The notes under the pieces are model-generated. The model saw only the letters and a program-made list of their open reading frames with translations, ran no database searches and was not told where the DNA came from. A stretch of 64,000 nucleotides of DNA from Diplonema japonicum (taxonomy: Eukaryota > Euglenozoa > Diplonemea > Diplonemida > Diplonemidae), in NCBI GenBank assembly GCA_964019335.1, contig OZ025658.1, positions 744,001-808,000 of the forward strand, given 5' to 3'. Below are positions 52,501 to 58,500 of this stretch, piece by piece (the stretch's first letter is position 1; every line of letters starts with the position of its first letter). The position numbers were made by a program, and so were the translations under genes.

Positions 52501-55500
52501 TGCTCAAAAGCACTGTGCGAACTCTCAGATCCTGCGTACCGTTGCGAGTTCAACGTAAGCGGTGACTCAACTTGCACGAAGGAGAAGATCTGTGCCTACG
52601 CGGATGAACAGCCGTGCATGGCGAACTACGAGTGCACGTGGATGGACAACATATGCGAGCCAATCCCATGCCAACACCACACCGAGCCGGCGTGCGTGTC
52701 TGACCTTGTGGGCTGTGAGTGGGTCGGTTTGGTGGATGGCGAGTGTTTAGTGAAAACTTGTTCGCACAAGACGACCGCGAATTGCACCGACGCGGGGTGC
52801 GAATGGGACCAGGCCGCATCGGTGTGCGGGCCCAAAGTGTGCACGTACACAACAGAGAGGGAGTGCAAGGATGATGAAAGGTGCGATTGGAAGAATGCGG
52901 CGTGTGAAAAGAAGAGATGTGTCGAGCACCTGAGCGAGGGTTCTTGCATCTCGGAGGCCGGGTGTGAGTGGGAGGTGAGTTCTTCACCAGCTTACTGCAG
53001 GGAAACTTACTGCTCGATGTGGACCGCGGAGGTTGACTGCAACCTCGACGCAGCGTGTGCTTGGGACGGCTCGATCTGCGTGCCCTCTACCTGCATGAGG
53101 AACAATGGAAAGTCATGCGAATGCGCAGCCGACCCGAGCTGCTTCTGGGTGGAGTCTAGGCAGTCGTGTGTGGAGGCGGCCTTCGGGGCTTGTCCACCGC
53201 TTGATATCATGGTCGTGTTCGATGGCACCGATCCCATGCAGTGGGCATTTGGGCACCACCCTAACGGCTTTGACGCGTTGATTGAGATGCTGAAGGACTG
53301 GGTAAAGAGTCTACCTTTGAATGGGGACTCGTACATTGTGCCGAAGGCCTTGACAAAAGCTGCAGGGACCAGAGTGGCCTTCGTGCAGATCGGCACCAGC
53401 GTACAGCCTATGTTAGTGACGAGCCCCTCGAACCCATCGACACCCTCTGCTGCTGGTCTGTTGTCCGGTGACCTGAATCAGCTTCTTGGAGACCTTGTCT
53501 TCCACTCAGCCAACATGCTCGGTGGGAGCGGTGGTCGCTACATGGAGAAAGCTGTGATGCATGCGGAGACAGTTTTTTCGAGCCAAAGCCCCACGACAAA
53601 AAAACAGGTGGTGTTGATGTTGTCCAGCGGTACGGTGGCTGACGAGGACAAGATGAAACTTGCGATGGCGACTTTAGATTCGACTGTGCAGGTGTTTGGC
53701 GTGACCCTGCGCCGCTTGAAAGGCACGAGGACTCCGGAGGACAACGCCGCGGCAAGTCAGATGGAGACTTTGGTCTCGGTCACCCACGCGGAGCACTTCC
53801 TGGACCTGGAGATCGACGAGCTCAACGAGAAGGTGTTTTCCGCCCTGTGCGACAGAGCGAAAAGGTTTGGCAAGGCCATGTTGAAGGACCAAGGTGCCCC
53901 TGCTGCTGGTGTGAACCAGCCATGTGTCACTTACACTGTTGCAGCGGACTGCAGTGTAGACACCGGCTGCATGTGGTCTGAGTCCCTGTTGCAGTGCACG
54001 ACGCATCTGTGCAGATCGTATGGTTGCAACCAGGCTGCCTGCACCACAGATGTCGAGTGTGAGTGGACTCCTGAGGCTTCCTGCAGCACGAAGCCACCAG
54101 TCTGCCCCAGCAAGATCACTGAACAGGCCTGCGAAGCTGCTGTGACGCCGAATGGCGGTTGCGCATGGGTGATGGTGGACCTAAACATGTACCGCTGTGT
54201 GGAGAAGCCCTGCGTAGGCCATCGTTCGGAGGACAGCTGTATCACCGATCCGAATGTGTGTGAATGGAACTCGAAGGCCTCTGAGTGCACTAAGAAAAGG
54301 TGCACGTACCCCACGGAGCAGGAATGCGTAGCATCTCATGAGGTCTGCGAGTGGTCAGTCGACCACTGCAGGAACAAGAGATGCGTTTCTACCGACGAAG
54401 CAACATGTTCAGCTGACAACGCGTGCGAGTGGACTACTGTCTGTGAGTTCAAGAAATGCAGGAACTATGATGACGAGCCGACTTGTGACCACGACAACGA
54501 ATGCCACTGGGACGTGAGCGAGTCCCCCCCCAAGTGCGACGTGAAGTTGTGCTTGAAGTACACCTCTGAAGGTTCGTGTGAAACCGACCCTAAGCTCCGC
54601 TGCAGCTGGGACACTACGAGCAACAGGTGTGCGAATAAGGACTGCTCCAAGGTGACGGCCCCGTGCCCCTGCAACAAAGACCTGGGCTGCTACTGGGACA
54701 CTAGCTTCGGTACGGATGGTGCTTGCGTGTCTGGCTTGTTTGGTGGCTGTCCCTTGATGGATGTGGTGGTGTTGGTGGATGGGACGACGTCCATGAAGAG
54801 TGCGTTCGGTCGCCACGGCAATGGCTACCAGGCGGTGATGGAGCTCCTGCGGGACTGGGCCAGGAAGCTCCCACTGTCTGGGGATTCTGGGGATATAGCA
54901 GCGTCCTTGAAGGTCGACGACGGTGTCCGAGTAGGTATTGTTCAGTTCGCTGCCCAGGGCCGTGCTGCAAAAACCGGCCCCACAGTGGGAAGCGGCGGTC
55001 ACGTCACCGGCATGCTATCTGAGCTTGAGGCGGACCTGGACCACCACGAGTCGAAGATGATCGACACCGACGACGCATACATAGCGGACGCCCTGCACCT
55101 GGCGCAGGCCATGTTCACAAGACCCGAGAGGAAGAAGGTACTGATCATGATCTCTGACAGCGTCATCATTGACGCTGGGAGGGCTGAAGTGAACTCTGCT
55201 GTGAGCGCTTTGTTCGGTGCTGGGGTGAAGGCGTTTGGCGTGCTGCTGCGCCCTGCTGAAGCCTTCCCGTCGACGGCGGGGGACGCGAGGGATGCGATGC
55301 TGAACGTACTGAGTGATGTGAGGGAGGAGCACTTCTTGAATGCCCAAATTGAAGATTTGAAGACCATCCTTGATACTTTGTGCGACCCCTCACAGCAGTT
55401 CGGGCGCTTGATCGCATCTGCTGAGGGTGGTGCCGGTGTTTTGAAACGCAAGAAGCCCTGTCCCAATTACATTGAGAAGCACGACTGCAACAAGGATGCA

Positions 55501-58500
55501 GCTTGCAGGTGGAGCGCTTCCCTTCTGTTGTGCTCCGATTCTGCGTGCCTGCGCCACTGTGACGAAGACGTTTGCAGGGCTGACACTTCGAACCTGTGCG
55601 AGTGGGATGCAACCAAGGCCATCTGCTTCAAGAAACCCATCTGCGACCATCCGATTTCGGAATGTGCGGCTGACCCTGGTTGCGAATGGAAGGCTGCAGA
55701 CTCTGTTTGTGTGGAGAAGAAGTGCCAGCATCAAGCTGCGTCTGGCTGTCAAAGCGACCCCGTGGGCTGTATCTGGTACAGCCATACGGATCGCTGCTTG
55801 CCGCGCCCGTGTACGTACACCACCGAAACATCTTGCAACCTTGATGCTGTGTGCACGTGGGACGTCACAGTTGTCGGGACACAAGCGTGGGCCCCCTGCA
55901 TCGAGAAGCCTTGTACTACGACCGATTCCACCGAATGCTTGAGGGACGAGAGGAGATGTCAGTGGGAGTCGAACAGGTGCGTGACGAAGCCGTGCGTGCA
56001 ACACTTGAACGAGAAGACCTGCAACCATGATGAGGGCTGCCACTGGGACGTGAGCGAGTCGCCGACGACCTGCACTGAGAAGCACTGCAGGAGGTTCAAG
56101 TCCGTGGGCACGTGCAACAACGACACGAAGTGTGCTTGGAGCGGTGCCGACGATCTCTGCAAGGAGGTGGTGTGTTCAGGCCTCAGGGACCAGTGTGCGT
56201 GCAACGATAGGGAATTCTGCACGTGGGACAAGGGGAGCGCGGTGTGCAAGCACGTAGACTTCGGGGCCTGCCCGTCGATGGACGTGGCCATTCTGCTCGA
56301 CGGTTCGAAATCGATGAGCGAGTATTTCAGGCACCACTCGCAAGGCTTCGACGCCATGATTGAGGCGCTGAGGGATTGGTTCGAGTCCCTGCCCCTGACG
56401 AACCAGCCCGCGGGGGCTGCGGCAACGCTGGCCTCTGGTACGAGGATCGGCCTCATCCAATTTTCCGTTCCCAACAGCGCCCTAAAGACGCCACCTGGGA
56501 CAGGTACAGGTGGACGCTTTTCTGGGAGTCTCGCAGAGCTGCAAGCGGACCTGGACTGGCACGAGGACAACTATGCCATGCAGCCACAGAGTTACATCTC
56601 GGAGGCCTTGAACTACGCGGGCTTGATGTTCCAATCGGCTGCTGCCAGCGGAAGGGCAAAAATCCTGCTCATCCTGATAAACGAAAAAATCGACGATGCC
56701 TCGCAGCTGAATGCTGCAAGGGCCGTCTTGGAAGGACAGGGCGTAGTGACCCTTGGTGTGGTGCTGAGGAGGTTCCCTGAGCACACGCAATCAGACATAG
56801 ATGCAGGACAAGTGCTCTCGACCATCGTGTCCGAGCCGGGGGACGACCACTACATGAACATTCCGCTGGACAAGTTCTCAGACAATGTGCTGAAGGACTT
56901 TTGCAACCCGAACAGCGAGTTCGGAAGGGTGGTCCTGGCCTACCAGGGGGCAACAGGGGCTGGGCATGTGCCGTGTGGCTCTTACAGAGAAGCAGCCACC
57001 TGCTGGAAGGACGGGTTGTGCTTCTGGAATGACTTTGACGTTGCATGCCAGTGGAGCTCGTGCCACAAGCACTGCTCGCAGGCGACCTGCGAGGCGCACA
57101 GGGACGAGCAGGACAAGGCTTGTTCGTGGACTAGCGGGAGCTGCGGTAGGGTGGTGGAGTGTACGGAAACAACGGAGGCTGAGTGCAGGGCTGCAGAGTG
57201 CTACTGGGACACGACAGTGGAACCCACTTGCATTGTGATGCCGTGCACAGCGATCTCAGAGGACGGTTGCGTGGCGGACGGGTGCGAGTGGGACGACGTG
57301 GTCACTGTTTGCAAAGCAAAGGAGTGCAACGAGAAGAAGCAGATGCCATGCGACGCCAAGGAGAACTGTAAGTGGGACGGCGCAATCGATCAATGCGTGG
57401 AGAGGCCGTGTGTGCCGTACAAAACGCAGGCAAACTGCGAGAAGCACTCCTTCGACTGCAAATGGGAGGGTGGGCTTTGTACTGTGGTGAATGGGTGCGT
57501 TGTTCACACAAACGAGAAAGAGTGCAACACGGACGGTGACTGTGAGTGGAAGACCGCGCACTCGCCCGCTCACTGTGGTGTGCAGGTGTGCAGGAAGTAC
57601 GGAACGGAAACGGATTGCGAAGCGACAGATAAGGGCGCCCTGGACGGTTGCGCCTGGGACAGCACCGAAATGAAGTGTGACGAGGGTGTGATCCTTTGCA
57701 AAGACGAGACCACGCCGTGTTCATGCGGCCAGACGCCCGGTTGCATGTGGAACGCAGAGGCTTCGAGGTGCGGGGCGTCGATGTTCGCGAACTGCCCCGC
57801 CGTGGACTTTGTGGTCGCGATCGATGGTTCCCTCAGCATGGGCGATCGCTTCGGGCGCCACCCGCATGGCTTCTTCGCGGTGACGGAGATGGTGTTGAAC
57901 CTTGCGGAAAGGCTGCCCCTGACGGGGGAGGCTGCGAGTGTGGCCAGCAACGCGTCCCTTGCTTCTGGTTTCCGTGTCGGTATGGTGCAGTTCTCAGCAC
58001 AGGCGGTGAAAACCCCTACCGGGACTGGAACTGGGGGCAGACTGTCCGGTGTTCTTGCTGAGATTGACGACGATGTGCACTGGCACGAGGGCCAATTCAC
58101 CACACACGCGACGGACGCCTCGTACCTCACCCAAGCGATGGAGATGGCAGCGAAAATGTTTGACAGCTCGCCTGCAGACAGGAAGAAAGTGCTGCTGGTA
58201 GTCGCCGACGGAGACATCCCTGACGCGGAGGCTAGCTCGATGGTGACGGTGCAGGGGCTTCTGGAGCAGCAGAGAGTGCAGGTGTTTGCCGTTCACGTCA
58301 GGCAGTTTGATACCCCCAGCCCGCAGGATGAGAAAGCCGCCACACAGATGGAGGCTTTTGTGACAAACCCGTCAACCAGCCACGCACAGGGTGTGACAAT
58401 GAGAGAGCTGGAAGATGTGTTCACGAACCTTTGCAATGAGAGCAGCACCTTCGGTTACTTCCTCTCCAAGCACGGGGAGTCCGTGCATAAGAGCCATTGT

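Larger units (their letters stand above)
24195..58440 (+). repeat. Array of 18 von Willebrand A domains
   Basis: Each begins with Cys-Pro-x-[LM]-Asp followed by a MIDAS-type loop. Starts: 24195, 26174, 28077, 29688, 31269, 38482, 40033, 42409, 43969, 45481, 47026, 48577, 50113, 51676, 53191, 54748, 56269, 57793. Each is about 240-250 residues and ends near an [FL]C[DN]P motif. In the second half the spacing is very regular (about 1.51-1.56 kb), except 40033 to 42409, where a cadherin-like plus lectin cassette is inserted. The loop reads DGSGS/DGSTS in numbers 1-6 (1, 2, 4, 5, 6 are DGSGS), then SGSGS, DGSRS, DGGVS, DGSAT, DGGVS, GGSVS, DGSAT, DGSSL, DGTDP, DGTTS, DGSKS, DGSLS. Known: VWA domains with DxSxS bind a metal ion and ligands, as in integrins. 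Confidence 0.92.
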
